The notes beneath the pieces were generated by a model. The model was not told the origin of the DNA and made no database searches. It was given only the letters and a program-made list of their open reading frames with translations. DNA of 64,000 bases from Astragalus membranaceus (taxonomy: Eukaryota; Streptophyta; Magnoliopsida; Fabales; Fabaceae): positions 103,497,077 to 103,561,076 of the forward strand of contig CM076849.1 of the NCBI GenBank assembly GCA_039519185.1. The letters are read 5' to 3'. Shown in pieces: positions 11,739 to 22,763 of the stretch (the first letter of the stretch is position 1; each line of letters opens with the position of its first letter). Both the position numbers and the translations under genes were made by a program.

Positions 11739-11950
11739 ACCGACCGCAATCCACTTGCTAATCCCGGTGTACCATACAATAAGGCTTCGATCTAATAGGA
11801 CACCGACCGCAATCCACTTGCTAATCCCGATGAACTAATATCCTAGGCCTTTCTACATACCATCGACCGCAATCCACTTGCTAATCTCGATGAACGTAGC
11901 ACAAACTTTTGACACAACACCGACCGCAATCCACTTGCTAATCCCGGCGA
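11739..11950. repeat. four spaced 28-bp repeats inside chromovirus LTR
   Basis: Units of the form CACCGACCGCAATCC...CTAATCCCGGTG are spaced 57-63 bp apart, with spacers of about 30 bp that differ from each other. The unit ends are complementary (CACCG and CGGTG). The same array is at about 18439-18650. This is LTR substructure, not CRISPR. Confidence 0.85.
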
Positions 11951-12344
11951 ACCCCATTACCAATAGTGTTTCCTAATGGCACAGAGCCTAGGGTAAGGGT
12001 TCATGACTTCCCCGCCTAGTATGTCAACCTGGGTCGTCACCCAAACTCGATATAATATGCATATCTACAGTCGTATGAACCTTTAGTTCATCAATTTATA
12101 CTTTACCACATAAGACTCACAGTCCGTTTGTTATCAGTAAAACATATCCGCACACGTATGCTATTATTCGGTTTATTGAGAAGATTTGGACATCAAAGGT
12201 ATTTTTGTAAAACTTTTCGAAACATATTTAAAGTCATGGCATTATAAGCCTAATTTCATTATAGAAGGGTTAGAAAAGGGTTAGGAGAAGATCGGAATCG
12301 AAACGGAATCATTTTGGGCACTTTGAAAATTTTGGGCAGAACTT

Positions 12345-12460
12345 GGCGCACGGGTCGTGCCTCTGGACGCACGGGTCGTGCGTCCTGTTAGAAAATTTTT
12401 GAACACTGAACCCGAACCAGGCGCACGGGTCGTGCGCCCTAGACGCACGGGTCGTGCGCG
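12345..12460. repeat. four GCACGGGTCGTGC hairpins in chromovirus LTR
   Basis: Each unit has a 5-bp stem (GCACG/CGTGC) and a GGT loop. They are arranged in two pairs about 60 bp apart, just upstream of an AT-rich region. Repeated at about 19045-19160 in the other LTR. Confidence 0.85.
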
Positions 12461-13472
12461 TTTAACAGCATTGCCAAAATGCCCTGTTTTATGAAATTTT
12501 GCTTTCCGATCAATCCGAAACTCGCCCCGATCGATTCCTAACTCAAAAACAGACAATGCCAGACAATATACCAGTCCAATCAACATCAAACAATCAAGCA
12601 ATTCAATCAAAAACTCAACGATTACAAATTTCGTTAAAACGCGATATATTTCAAAATAACGTTTTCGACTCAAAATCTTTCGAAAACAAGTCACACAATT
12701 CATTTCAAAACGGAATAAGCCTAAACGTGAGTAAAACTCACCCTTGAAGCGAGAGTCGTTGCCGAGCCGAAATCACCGATATGTCAAAATCACCGAATCG
12801 AACCCAATCAACACTGAATTGCTCCTAACTTCGCTTCGAGCTTCCAATCGCGTTCAATCCGCTCCTAGCTTTGTTCCTAAACATAACCCAACCATCAATT
12901 TCATCATTGAATCCAATTTTTCAACAATTTCCTCCCTCAAAACCCCTAAAATTCGTAGGTTACAAAATGGGGAGAAAACCGGATGGAATCTTACCTAGCT
13001 CTTGGGTTATGATGAGGAGAGTGAGATGATGAAGATGATGAATTTTGGGGCTGTGGGCTTAACTCCTCTTCTTCCTTTCTCTTCTTCTTTTCCTCTTCTT
13101 CTTTCTCTTCTTCTTTTCCTCTTCTTTTCTTCTCTGCGTGAATTCCTTCCTTCTTTCCTCTCTTTTATTCTTTCTTTTCTTTAATCACACACACACAACA
13201 CATATTTAATTAATAAATAAGTGGTAGCGTGGTCCAATTACCGTATTGATCTTAATCCCTTATTTCGATTCCAAAACTTCATTGATCCGTATTATCCAGT
13301 TAACGACTTAATGTTATCCAGTAAATAATTTTAGTACTCAATAAATTTACCAGTCAGGTACTAAATTACTCCCATTGGGTTAACATCCAAATAATTCGCC
13401 TAATTATTTTGAGGATGTTACATTCTCCCCTACTTAAAAGAATTTTGTCCTCAAAATTAAACACAACGTACC

Positions 13473-16391
13473 TCAAGAAAACAAATACGGATACTGGGTC
13501 CGCATATCGTCCTCCAACTCCCAAGTAGCTTCCTCGACGGAAAAACCATCCCAAACCACCTTGACAATGGGAATTGACTTCGTCCGTAGCGTCCTCTCGC
13601 CACGTTCCATGATATAATTTGGATGAGGTTGGAAAGACAAGTCCGGTCGGAGGTCAATCGTTTCAAAATCTAACGGTTGACTTGGATCGGGAATGTACTT
13701 TCGCAATTGAGACACATGGAATACATCATGCAATTTTGACAATGGAGGAGGCAAGGCGATGCGGTATGCAAGAGGCCCAACTCGCTCGATAATTTGGAAG
13801 GGTCCAATATACCGAGGACTGAGCTTCTTCACCCGTAATGCCCTACCTGTGCCAATTGTTGGTGATAATCTCAAAAACACATGATCACCTGACTCAAACT
13901 CTAACGGCCTTCTCCTTTTGTCGGCATAACTCTTTTGCCTACTTTGAGCAGCTTTCATTCTTTCCCTGATCTGGCGGATCTTTTCAGTAGTGTCTTGAAT
14001 CACCTCGGGTCCTAACAATCGGTTCTCACCGACTTCCCACCAACACAATGGGGTTCTACATTTCCTTCCATACAAGGCCTCAAAAGGCGCCATTCTGATA
14101 CTGGAATGATAACTGTTGTTATATGAGAATTCAACCAGTGGAAGATGATCCTCCCATTTCTTCCCGTTATCAAGTACCGAAGCCCTAAGCATATCCTCTA
14201 ATGTCTGGATAGTTCTCTCGGTCTGCCCATCTGTCTGCGGGTGATAAGCGGTACTAAGAAGTACTTTGGTCCCCAATGCTTCATTCAGAGCTTTCCAAAA
14301 TCGAGAAGTGAACTTCGGATCTCGATCCGACACTATACTGGTAGGAACCCCATGTAACCTTACTATGTTCTTCAAGTACACCTCAGCTAACTTGGATACT
14401 TTACTGCTAGAACGGACCGGAATAAAATGAGCTGATTTGGTTAACCGATCTACAACTACCCAAATGGAGTCGTTACCGGCTTGAGACTTTGGCAACGCCA
14501 TTACAAAATCCATGGAAATGTCTTCCCATTTCCACACTGGCACATCTAGTGGCCGTAGCAGACCAGCAGGCTTCTGATGTTCTATCTTAACTCTTTGGCA
14601 AGTTAAGCACTTTGATACAAATTCAGCAATCTCTAACTTCATTCCTTGCCACCAATACATCTGTTTTAAATCTCTATACATCTTGGTGGATCCAGGGTGT
14701 ACAGAAAATAGACTTCGGTGTGCTTCTTCTAGCACTTGATTCTTAATATCTTCATTATCGGGCACACAGATTCTACCGTTGAAACAAATCACTCCATCCC
14801 TATCTTCAGTAAAATCTGGCAACAATTTCTGCGATTGCAGCTTCACATCATTTTCCTGTGCCAAGCGAATAGAATCCCTTAATGAGCTAGAGATCCTCAT
14901 GTGGCTCAGCACTAACCGGTTTTTCCTTGATCTTGCATCCAAATTTAAGTCCCTAAAGGATTCCAACAATTTCATTTCATGCATCATAATCTCTGCTACG
15001 TGGATGGATTTCCTACTTAGTGCATCAGCTACAACATTAGCTTTTCCCGGATGATACTTCAATTCGAAGTCATAATCCTTCAGAAATTCCACCCACCTTC
15101 TCTGCCTGTTATTCAACTCCTTCTGATCGAACAAATACTTCAAGCTTTTATGATCACTAAAGACTTCGAAACGAGACCCATATAGGTAATGTCTCCAAAT
15201 CTTCAGTGCATACACAATAGCTGCCAGCTCCAAATCATGAGTCGGATAATTCTCTTCATGAGTCTTCAACTGTCTGGAGGCATAAGCTACAACTTGTTGG
15301 TTCTGCATGAGAACACATCCCAAACCCTTCCCAGAAGCATCGCTGAAAATTTGAAAATTCAAAGACGGATCTGGAAGAATTAGGATTGGGGCAGAAGTCA
15401 ACCTAACCTTCAATTCTTGAAAACATTCCTCACAATTGGCATCCCATGTAAACGGTTGAGCCTTACGAGTTAACCGAGTAAGTGGAAGAACCAATTGTGA
15501 AAAACCTTGAATAAACCTCCTATAGTAACCAGCTAAACCCAAGAAACTTCTTATTTCTGTAACAGATGTTGGTCTTTCCCAGTTCAATACAGCTTCCACC
15601 TTACTGGGATCCACCGCAACTCCCGACTGGGAAATCACGTGTCCCAAAAACTTTACTTCCGGCATCCAGAAGTCACATTTCGACGGCTTGGCATACAATT
15701 TCTTTTCTCGGAGTACGTTCAGAACAATGCGGAGATGTTGAACATGATCCTCAATGGTCTTAGAGTACACCAAGATGTCATCAATAAAAACTACCACAAA
15801 CTGATCGAGATAAGTATGGAATACTCGGTTCATGTAATCCATGAATACCGCTGGAGCATTAGTCAAACCGAAGGGCATTACTACGAACTCGTAATGTCCA
15901 TACCTCGTACGGAAAGCTGTCTTCGGAATATCTAAGGCTCGTACCTTTATTTGATGATAGCCCGACCTCAGATCAATTTTTGAAAATACCACTGCTCCTC
16001 GAAGTTGATCAAGCAAATCGTCTATCCTTGGCAAGGGATATTTGTTTTTAATAGTCACCTTGTTGAGTTGACGGTAGTCAATACACAACCTCATGCTTCC
16101 GTCCTTCTTCTTAACTAGCAATACCGGAGCACCCCATGGAGAAGCACTCGGTCGGATAAATCTCTTCGATATTAACTCTTCAAGTTGAGACTTCAATTCC
16201 TTCAATTCTAAAGGAGACATCCTATAAGGAGCAATAGAAATTGATCCTGTACCAGGAATCAATTCTATTGAGAACTCTACCTCTCTGTCAGGAGGTAAGG
16301 ATGAAACTTCTTCTGGAAAGACATCTAGAAATTCATTTACCACTTGTACAGATGACAAGTCTAAACCCGTTTCAGTAGATGCAGACAACAT
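13473..16391 (-). CDS. pol: chromovirus pol: RT, RNase H, integrase, chromodomain
   Basis: 972 residues from the ATG at 16391. RT spans about 15-260, with LCIDYRQLN, FSKIDLRSGYHQI, MPFGLTNAPAVF and the catalytic VVFIDDILVYS. RNase H spans about 330-455 (FSDASGKGLGCVL, DLELAAIVYALKIWRHYLYG, FSDHKSLKY, NVVADALSR). Integrase has an HHCC finger near 570-610 (CLTCQRVK) and a DDE core (MDFVMALPKS, VSDRDPKFTS, YHPQTDGQTERTIQTLEDML), followed by the GPFQIIERVGPLAYRIALP module. A chromodomain ends the protein (VVWDGFSVEEATWELEDD). Chromodomains of this family bind modified histones and steer integration to heterochromatin. All catalytic residues I can check are present. In other elements this frame is fused to gag; here one TGA and nine sense codons separate them. 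Confidence 0.95.
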   Translation of the reverse strand: MLSASTETGLDLSSVQVVNEFLDVFPEEVSSLPPDREVEFSIELIPGTGSISIAPYRMSPLELKELKSQLEELISKRFIRPSASPWGAPVLLVKKKDGSMRLCIDYRQLNKVTIKNKYPLPRIDDLLDQLRGAVVFSKIDLRSGYHQIKVRALDIPKTAFRTRYGHYEFVVMPFGLTNAPAVFMDYMNRVFHTYLDQFVVVFIDDILVYSKTIEDHVQHLRIVLNVLREKKLYAKPSKCDFWMPEVKFLGHVISQSGVAVDPSKVEAVLNWERPTSVTEIRSFLGLAGYYRRFIQGFSQLVLPLTRLTRKAQPFTWDANCEECFQELKVRLTSAPILILPDPSLNFQIFSDASGKGLGCVLMQNQQVVAYASRQLKTHEENYPTHDLELAAIVYALKIWRHYLYGSRFEVFSDHKSLKYLFDQKELNNRQRRWVEFLKDYDFELKYHPGKANVVADALSRKSIHVAEIMMHEMKLLESFRDLNLDARSRKNRLVLSHMRISSSLRDSIRLAQENDVKLQSQKLLPDFTEDRDGVICFNGRICVPDNEDIKNQVLEEAHRSLFSVHPGSTKMYRDLKQMYWWQGMKLEIAEFVSKCLTCQRVKIEHQKPAGLLRPLDVPVWKWEDISMDFVMALPKSQAGNDSIWVVVDRLTKSAHFIPVRSSSKVSKLAEVYLKNIVRLHGVPTSIVSDRDPKFTSRFWKALNEALGTKVLLSTAYHPQTDGQTERTIQTLEDMLRASVLDNGKKWEDHLPLVEFSYNNSYHSSIRMAPFEALYGRKCRTPLCWWEVGENRLLGPEVIQDTTEKIRQIRERMKAAQSRQKSYADKRRRPLEFESGDHVFLRLSPTIGTGRALRVKKLSPRYIGPFQIIERVGPLAYRIALPPPLSKLHDVFHVSQLRKYIPDPSQPLDFETIDLRPDLSFQPHPNYIMERGERTLRTKSIPIVKVVWDGFSVEEATWELEDDMRTQYPYLFS

Positions 16392-16418
16392 AATAAGAAT
16401 AGCTTCCGCACCTTGGAA

Positions 16419-17900
16419 TCATGACTGGCTTGCCTCGGTGTAAGAGATCGTCACTTCAGAATCTGCCTGTGTCAAGCCTACGGATTCGGAGGCGAAGCTA
16501 ATGGTTCGATCAGCACAGTTGATAGTCACATGATTTTCAGCCATCCAATTCATACCCAAAACAATGTCCATACTTCTCATAGGCAAGCAGATAAATTTCA
16601 CAACAAATTGTCTGTCCCCTATGACAAGTAGGCAATTTTCACACAATGATTGGGTCTGGACACGACCCTTGGCAGCAGTTAAAATAGTTATCGGTTCGGA
16701 TAGCTCAGACAATGCTAATCCCAACCGATCCACACACGCTTGTGATATAAAGCAGTGAGTTGCACCAGAATCATATAAAATATTGACTGAGTTATTAAAA
16801 AGAGATCCCGTACCCCTCATAAGATTATCAGTGGGTGTGATGGTTCGAGCATCCAATGTGTTGATTCGTCCTTGCCTTTGCGCATTCGGGGCTCCTTGAA
16901 AGCTCTTCTTTGATGGGCACTTATCAGCATAGTGGCCCTCTTCGTTACAATGATAGCACCGATTGGATTTTTGCCAACAATCACCTGAATGATATTTTCC
17001 ACAAGTGCCACACTTGTGGAGCTTTGATGGTTCATGGGATTGCACCTGCTTCCCTTTGTAATTGTTTCCCTTGAATTGTCTGCTTGGAGTAGAAGATTCA
17101 GCAACCTTTTTCTTGCCCTTCCAATAGTCTTTCCTTTCAGCATACATCTTCCTCAGATCCTCCTCAGCAACATATGCTTGTTGCACTAAGGAAGGATAAT
17201 TAACCAGAGTGTAGGAACTGAGCCCTTGGCTCACATCAGCTCGGAGACCTTCTTTGAACATTTGCATCTTCCACATGTCATTTGGGGCATACCTCCCCAA
17301 CTCATAGAACTGAGACAGTCTTTCAAATTTCGCAGCATATTCCCCAACTGACAAATCACCTTGCTTAAGATTCACAAACTCTGCTTGTTTACTCAGCTTC
17401 TTCACCGAAGGGAAATATTGCTTCAGAAATAATTCCTTGAAGTTGTCCCAAGTTAGGGGAGTCCCTTGGAGTTCCATCATTTGTCTTGCATTACACCACC
17501 AGGTGTGGGCATCTTCATCAAGCACATTTGCCGCACATATTACCTTCTCTTCTTCCCCGCATTGCAAGGTTTGAAAAATTTTCTCCATTGAATCAATCCA
17601 ATAATAGGCAGTCATTGGATCCGGTCCACCCTTGTAGGTCGGGGGCTTCATCTTTTGAAATTGGAAGTATGTCCGATTAGGATCTTCTTGATGAGGTTGG
17701 AAATTGGGCTGTTCCAGACCCATTTGGTCATGCTGCATTTGTAATATATCCTGCATCATCTTTTGCTGATTCTCAATAACATTCTGCATCCACTCAAAGT
17801 TTGGATCAACAGGAGGAGGAACGCCTCTACCTCTTCTGGCCATGATTCTGCGAAATATGCACAAAGTATTAAGTTGATCAAGCTCAATGTCTAATAGCAT
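16419..17900 (-). CDS. gag-pro: chromovirus gag-protease
   Basis: 493 residues as drawn from 17900. The conserved start is probably the internal MARRGRGVPPPVDP about 19 residues in. A glutamine- and methionine-rich segment precedes a retrotransposon gag domain (about 95-240, YKGGPDPMTAYYWIDSMEKIF, then TWWCNARQMM). A CCHC knuckle CYHCNEEGHYADKC lies near 330, with a CGTCGKYHSGDC motif before it. The protease has VNILYDSGATHCFIS (about residue 375-389) and IVLGMNWMAEN (about 445-455). The frame ends in TGA at 16419-16421, in phase with pol. Gag builds the particle and the protease matures the polyprotein. Read-through would be needed to make pol from this copy. Confidence 0.94.
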   Translation of the reverse strand: MLLDIELDQLNTLCIFRRIMARRGRGVPPPVDPNFEWMQNVIENQQKMMQDILQMQHDQMGLEQPNFQPHQEDPNRTYFQFQKMKPPTYKGGPDPMTAYYWIDSMEKIFQTLQCGEEEKVICAANVLDEDAHTWWCNARQMMELQGTPLTWDNFKELFLKQYFPSVKKLSKQAEFVNLKQGDLSVGEYAAKFERLSQFYELGRYAPNDMWKMQMFKEGLRADVSQGLSSYTLVNYPSLVQQAYVAEEDLRKMYAERKDYWKGKKKVAESSTPSRQFKGNNYKGKQVQSHEPSKLHKCGTCGKYHSGDCWQKSNRCYHCNEEGHYADKCPSKKSFQGAPNAQRQGRINTLDARTITPTDNLMRGTGSLFNNSVNILYDSGATHCFISQACVDRLGLALSELSEPITILTAAKGRVQTQSLCENCLLVIGDRQFVVKFICLPMRSMDIVLGMNWMAENHVTINCADRTISFASESVGLTQADSEVTISYTEASQS

Positions 17901-17961
17901 ACTAAGAAAATCACGACTGGAGAAAGCAAAGACCCTAAAAGCTAAGTCCGACTAGGTCAAA

Positions 17962-17975
17962 CCGCTCTAATACCA
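17962..17975 (-). other. primer binding site, chromovirus
   Basis: Minus strand TGGTATTAGAGCGG lies two bases from the LTR end. It is tRNA-Met type with one substitution from the usual sequence. Confidence 0.88.
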
Positions 17976-19493
17976 ACTGTAACACCCAGGTATATTTAAC
18001 TTGTAAAAATACCAAAGCGTGCCAAAATATAAACATCAGAGGTAATAATTCCTGTTCAGACACTGAATACCACTATAAAATTTTTGCTGAAAAATAACAT
18101 AACCATCTTATACACAAATAAGATCATAAGGTACACAGACCATAACTGTCAGCAACTGTGGTAATCAGAGTCATACAAGAAAGCGGAAAAAGGATAAATA
18201 AAACACTAATACCATAGTATTGTGATACATGGACAACAGAAGGAAATTAAACTTAAACATAAACTAAGTCATCATTCTTCTCTCGGAGCCACCTACTCGT
18301 GCCTCTGAGGTTTCTTCTGTCCCTGTTTATCTGTAAAACAACAACATTTAAACAGTGAGATACAATCTCAGTGAGTTCTACCGGAACCCCTACTAACACT
18401 CTCGGTCCGTTTAAAACATTTTTAAGGTTTGACACGACACCGACCGCAATCCACTTGCTAATCCCGGTGTACCATACAATAAGGCTTCGATCTAATAGGA
18501 CACCGACCGCAATCCACTTGCTAATCCCGATGAACTAATATCCTAGGCCTTTCTACATACCATCGACCGCAATCCACTTGCTAATCTCGATGAACGTAGC
18601 ACAAACTTTTGACACAACACCGACCGCAATCCACTTGCTAATCCCGGCGAACCCCATTACCAATAGTGTTTCCTAATGGCACAGAGCCTAGGGTAAGGGT
18701 TCATGACTTCCCCGCCTAGTATGTCAACCTGGGTCGTCACCCAAACTCGATATAATATGCATATCTACAGTCGTATGAACCTTTAGTTCATCAATTTATA
18801 CTTTACCACATAAGACTCACAGTCCGTTTGTTATCAGTAAAACATATCCGCACACGTATGCTATTATTCGGTTTATTGAGAAGATTTGGACATGAAAGGT
18901 ATTTTTGTAAAACTTTTCGAAACATATTTAAAGTCATGGCATTATAAGCCTAATTTCATTATAGAAGGGTTAGAAAAGGGTTAGGAGAAGATCGGAATCG
19001 AAACGGAATCATTTTGGGCACTTTGAAAATTTTGGGCAAAACTTGGCGCACGGGTCGTGCCTCTGGACGCACGGGTCGTGCGTCCTGTTAGAAAATTTTT
19101 GAACACTGAACCCGAACCAGGCGCACGGGTCGTGCGCCCTAGACGCACGGGTCGTGCGCGTTTAACAGCATTGCCAAAATGCCCTGTTTTATGAAATTTT
19201 GCTTTCCGATCAATCCGAAACTCGCCCCGATCGATTCCTAACTCAAAAACAGACAATGCCAGACAATATACCAGTCCAATCAACATCAAACAATCAAGCA
19301 ATTCAATCAAAAACTCAACGATTACAAATTTCGTTAAAACGCGATATATTTCAAAATAACGTTTTCGACTCAAAATCTTTCGAAAACAAGTCACACAATT
19401 CATTTCAAAACGGAATAAGCCTAAACGTGAGTAAAACTCACCCTTGAAGCGAGAGTCGTTGCCGAGCCGAAATCACCGATATGTCAAAATCAC

Positions 19494-20532
19494 TGATGAA
19501 TCCCCATCATATGATGTTTTTCACTGCAAAAAAAGGGGAATTTTACTTAATAAGTTGATGAATGAATGGAAAGTGTTAGGAGAAAATTAAGAAGTTGTTT
19601 TATTTGGGATTTAATTGCTTTGCAGTGTTTATGCTGGGTTTTGTGGTGTTTTTGTGCCCAGGGACTAGGTGAAGAGAAGAACGAAGAAATGCAAGCAAAC
19701 AGGCTCAAAAATACAAGGAAATAAGGTTTCGGCCAAGTTGCGCTGAAGCTGCGCTGAAGCTGCGCTGGAAGCGCCAGTGAGGCGCAAAACTCCGGAAAAC
19801 ACATTAAATCAGGCCCAGCACGCGTTTTGGAGGACTTTTGGACGTTTTTGGAACCCTAGAACTGAAAGAGGAGCGATTCCGTCTGCCGGCTACTGAAGAA
19901 TCAAGACTTGGGAACAAGGATTGAAGCTTCATATGTGTTCATCATCATCTTCCACTTGTAATTTTCTTTATTTCTCTTCATTAATCATGAATAGCTAAAT
20001 TTCTTTATGTTAGGGATGAAGGAATATTGATGTAACTATATTGTCGCTGGTTTAGTATCGTATTTGTACCGTACTCTCTCGTATTTTGTGTATCGAATTT
20101 CTACGCTTAATGCTTTTTATGGTTGGAAAACTCATACAATGATCTTTTGTTCAATTATGAAATGGGAGTTTTATTCTTGAATGTTTGAATTTCGATACCT
20201 TCAATTTGTGGTTTAGGAATAATCTATGAGTTGTAGTATATTACAAATTCTTACTTTAATGCTTGTTGGTAATTAGAATCACCTAAGGGATTAGGGCTTT
20301 TAGTTATCGACAAAGGACTAGTTACCTAAGGAACTAGGAATTGGTTAATGTTGTGAGTTTGATAGCAAGATTAGAGAGAGAGAGAGATTAACTTTCCAAT
20401 TAAATCAGCGGCAATAGAGTGAAATCAATAGGAATTCGTCCCTGGCATTCTTTTCCCTCGTATTCTTTCAACTCGTTTTTCGGCTTTTATTATTAAAAAC
20501 ACAAAAATATTTAATTGCTTTACTTCGAGCTT
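19494..20532 (+). repeat. truncated 5' LTR of the non-coding element
   Basis: It matches 21583-22607 and stops at CTTCGAGCTT, where the right LTR continues for 156 bp. A 12-bp repeat unit (GCGCTGAAGCT) is present one extra time here. The deletion also removed the expected primer site. Confidence 0.88.
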
Positions 20533-21582
20533 CGAGTCATGTGGTGAATTTCCTACTAAAAAAAAAAAAAGAAAAAAAGACAGTTGAGCAAACTTAGTGA
20601 TGATTCGGGAGAACTGAGCGAATAATACCCTTGTGGTGATCAAATTAGTACAATCTTGCTTCCACACTTAAAACACTAACCAGTGGAACTTAGTGATCCT
20701 AGAGATGTGGGCAGCTAGGCTAGTGTGGTGGACCATGGGAATCGCCAAAATTTCACTAAAAATTTAGGGTAGTTGTAGAAGCTAAGTTGGGGGTGCATCA
20801 GTTGTACTAAGGCTGGGCATGATGATTGTAGGGTGATCAGTGCATTGGGTGCGTGTGTGCAGCACTGTAACGTCTACCCGTAACGTTATAGTGTATGCCG
20901 TGTGTGTTAATGTGTGTGTGCAGCACTGTGGCGTCTAACCGTAACGCTATAATGTATGCCGTGTGTGTAAGGGTGCGTGTGTGCAGCACTGTAGCGTCTA
21001 CCCGTAACGCTAAAGTGTATGCCGTGTTGTGTTGTTTAAGCTGATAATTGCTGCAATGTCCCAAAGCTAATGTGGATCAAATCCAAATACTATTGTAATG
21101 AAAGGGGTTGCAGCCCAAAAACAAGTGTGCATAGTTGTGTTGCGTGTGAAATGTGTGTGGTAATAGTTAGTGCACTGGTCTAATCTGAAAGGCCTATTTA
21201 AGACCCTTTGTTGTGCTTGAAGCCCCTTGATCCTTATGTGGAAATGTTAATCTACCCTATATTTTGAACCATTTTTGGCATTCTCGGAAGGAAACCCTCT
21301 AGTTTTAGGTGAATACATTTTGAATCTAGCTATGGTCCAACTGAGTTAAGTGTCACACACGCACTATTGAGCAAGATGATTCTAGTAAGAATACCACGTG
21401 TGGGTTGGAATTGGAGTGACCAGTCTGAAAGTTGCCGCTCAACTTGTCTTTTGATTGTTCGTAATTATCTTGTTTAGAAAGGGATTCACCATTTATTGCA
21501 TGTTATCTGATGTTGAGATTGTCTTGGCTTTGTTTTGTCGTGTCTTTGCTTGAGGACAAGCAAACGTCCAAGTTGGGGGTTG
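20533..21582 (+). other. non-coding internal region of level-3 element
   Basis: About 1 kb without a credible gene. It holds an A-rich run at 20557-20580, a three-copy 61-63 bp tandem array at 20849-21030, and the polypurine tract at its right end. Confidence 0.8.
20849..21030. repeat. three-copy 61-63 bp tandem repeat
   Basis: Each unit contains GTGTGTGCAGCACTGT, then GCGTCTACCCGTAACG, then a TAGTGTATGCCGTGT-type end. The shared motif AGCACTG starts at 20861, 20922 and 20985. Units differ by a few bases. Confidence 0.9.
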
Positions 21583-22763
21583 TGATGAATCCCCATCATA
21601 TGATGCTTTTCACTGCAAAAAAGGGGAATTTTACTTAATAAGTTGATGAATGAATGGAAAGTGTTAGGAGAAAATTAAGAAGTTGTTTTATTTGGGATTT
21701 AATTGCTTTGCAGTGTTTATGCTGGGTTTTGTGGTGTTTTTGTGCCCAGGGACTAGGTGAAGAGAAGAACGAAGAAATGCAAGCAAACAGGCTCAAAAAT
21801 ACAAGGAAATAAGGTTTCGGCCAAGTTGCGCTGAAGCTGCGCTGGAAGCGCCAGTGAGGCGCAAAACTCCGGAAAACACATTAAATCAGGCCCAGCACGC
21901 GTTTTGGAGGACTTTTGGACGTTTTTGGAACCCTAGAACTGAAAGAGGAGCGATTCCGTCTGCCGGCTACTGAAGAATCAAGACTTGGGAACAAGGATTG
22001 AAGCTTCATATGTGTTCATCATCATCTTCCACTTGTAATTTTCTTTATTTCTCTTCATTAATCATGAATAGCTAAATTTCTTTATGTTAGGGATGAAGGA
22101 ATATTGATGTAACTATATTGTCGCTGGTTTAGTATCGTATTTGTACCGTACTCTCTCGTATTTTGTGTATCGAATTTCTACGCTTAATGCTTTTTATGGT
22201 TGGAAAACTCATACAATGATCTTTTGTTCAATTATGAAATGGGAGTTTTATTCTTGAATGTTTGAATTTCGATACCTTCAATTGGTGGTTTAGGAATAAT
22301 CTATGAGTTGTAGTATATTACAAATTCTTACTTTAATGCTTGTTGGTAATTAGAATCACCTAAGGGATTAGGGCTTTTAGTTATCGACAAAGGACTAGTT
22401 ACCTAAGGAACTAGGAATTGGTTAATGTTGTGAGTTTGATAGCAAGATTAGAGAGAGAGAGATTAACTTTCCAATTAAATCAGCGGCAATAGAGTGAAAT
22501 CAATAGGAATTCGTCCCTGGCATTCTTTTCCCTCGTATTCTTTCAACTCGTTTTTCGGCTTTTATTATTAAAAACACAAAAATATTTAATTGCTTTACTT
22601 CGAGCTTGATAGCTCAACAATTATCAAACAAACCCCTTTTAATTTGGTTTCTATTAGCTGGTGTCAACGTCTTAGTAAATTGACTTCGATCCTTGAGGAC
22701 GATATCCGGTTCTTACCGATTTTATTACTTGAACGATTTGGTACACTTGCCAATATCTTAACA
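21583..22763 (+). repeat. complete 3' LTR of level-3 element (1181 bp)
   Basis: It starts TGATGAATCCCCATC after the purine tract and ends TATCTTAACA before the target duplication. It defines the full LTR length from which the left copy has lost its end. Confidence 0.9.

Larger units (their letters stand above)
11278..13422 (-). repeat. 3' LTR of chromovirus (2145 bp)
   Basis: It contains two internal arrays. Four copies of a unit beginning ACCGACCGCAATCCACTTG start near 11739, 11802, 11862 and 11919. Four copies of the hairpin GCACGGGTCGTGC lie at about 12345-12460. It also has a CT-rich tract at 13060-13175. Both arrays recur in the other LTR. Confidence 0.93.
19494..22763 (+). mobile_element. 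non-coding LTR retrotransposon (level 3, LARD-like)
   Basis: The target duplication ATCAC lies at 19489-19493 and 22764-22768. LTRs start TGATGAATCCCC and the right one ends CTTAACA. The internal region (20533-21582) has no coding capacity. It ends in GAGGACAAGCAAACG followed by AAGTTGGGGG, a polypurine context typical of Ty3/gypsy Tat/Athila-type elements, so the orientation is plus. The left LTR lacks its last 156 bp and no primer site follows it. The LTRs otherwise show only two or three substitutions and a few small indels. Confidence 0.88.

Noticed and set aside
11739..11950. Direct repeats of 28 bp with variable 30-bp spacers, CRISPR-like
   Set aside because: They sit inside a plant retrotransposon LTR and recur identically in the partner LTR. 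Only four units, no cas genes, eukaryotic setting.
12281..12747. Open frames of 140 and 82 codons, repeated at 18981-19447
   Set aside because: Located in the chromovirus LTRs and reflecting hairpin repeats; no conserved domain.
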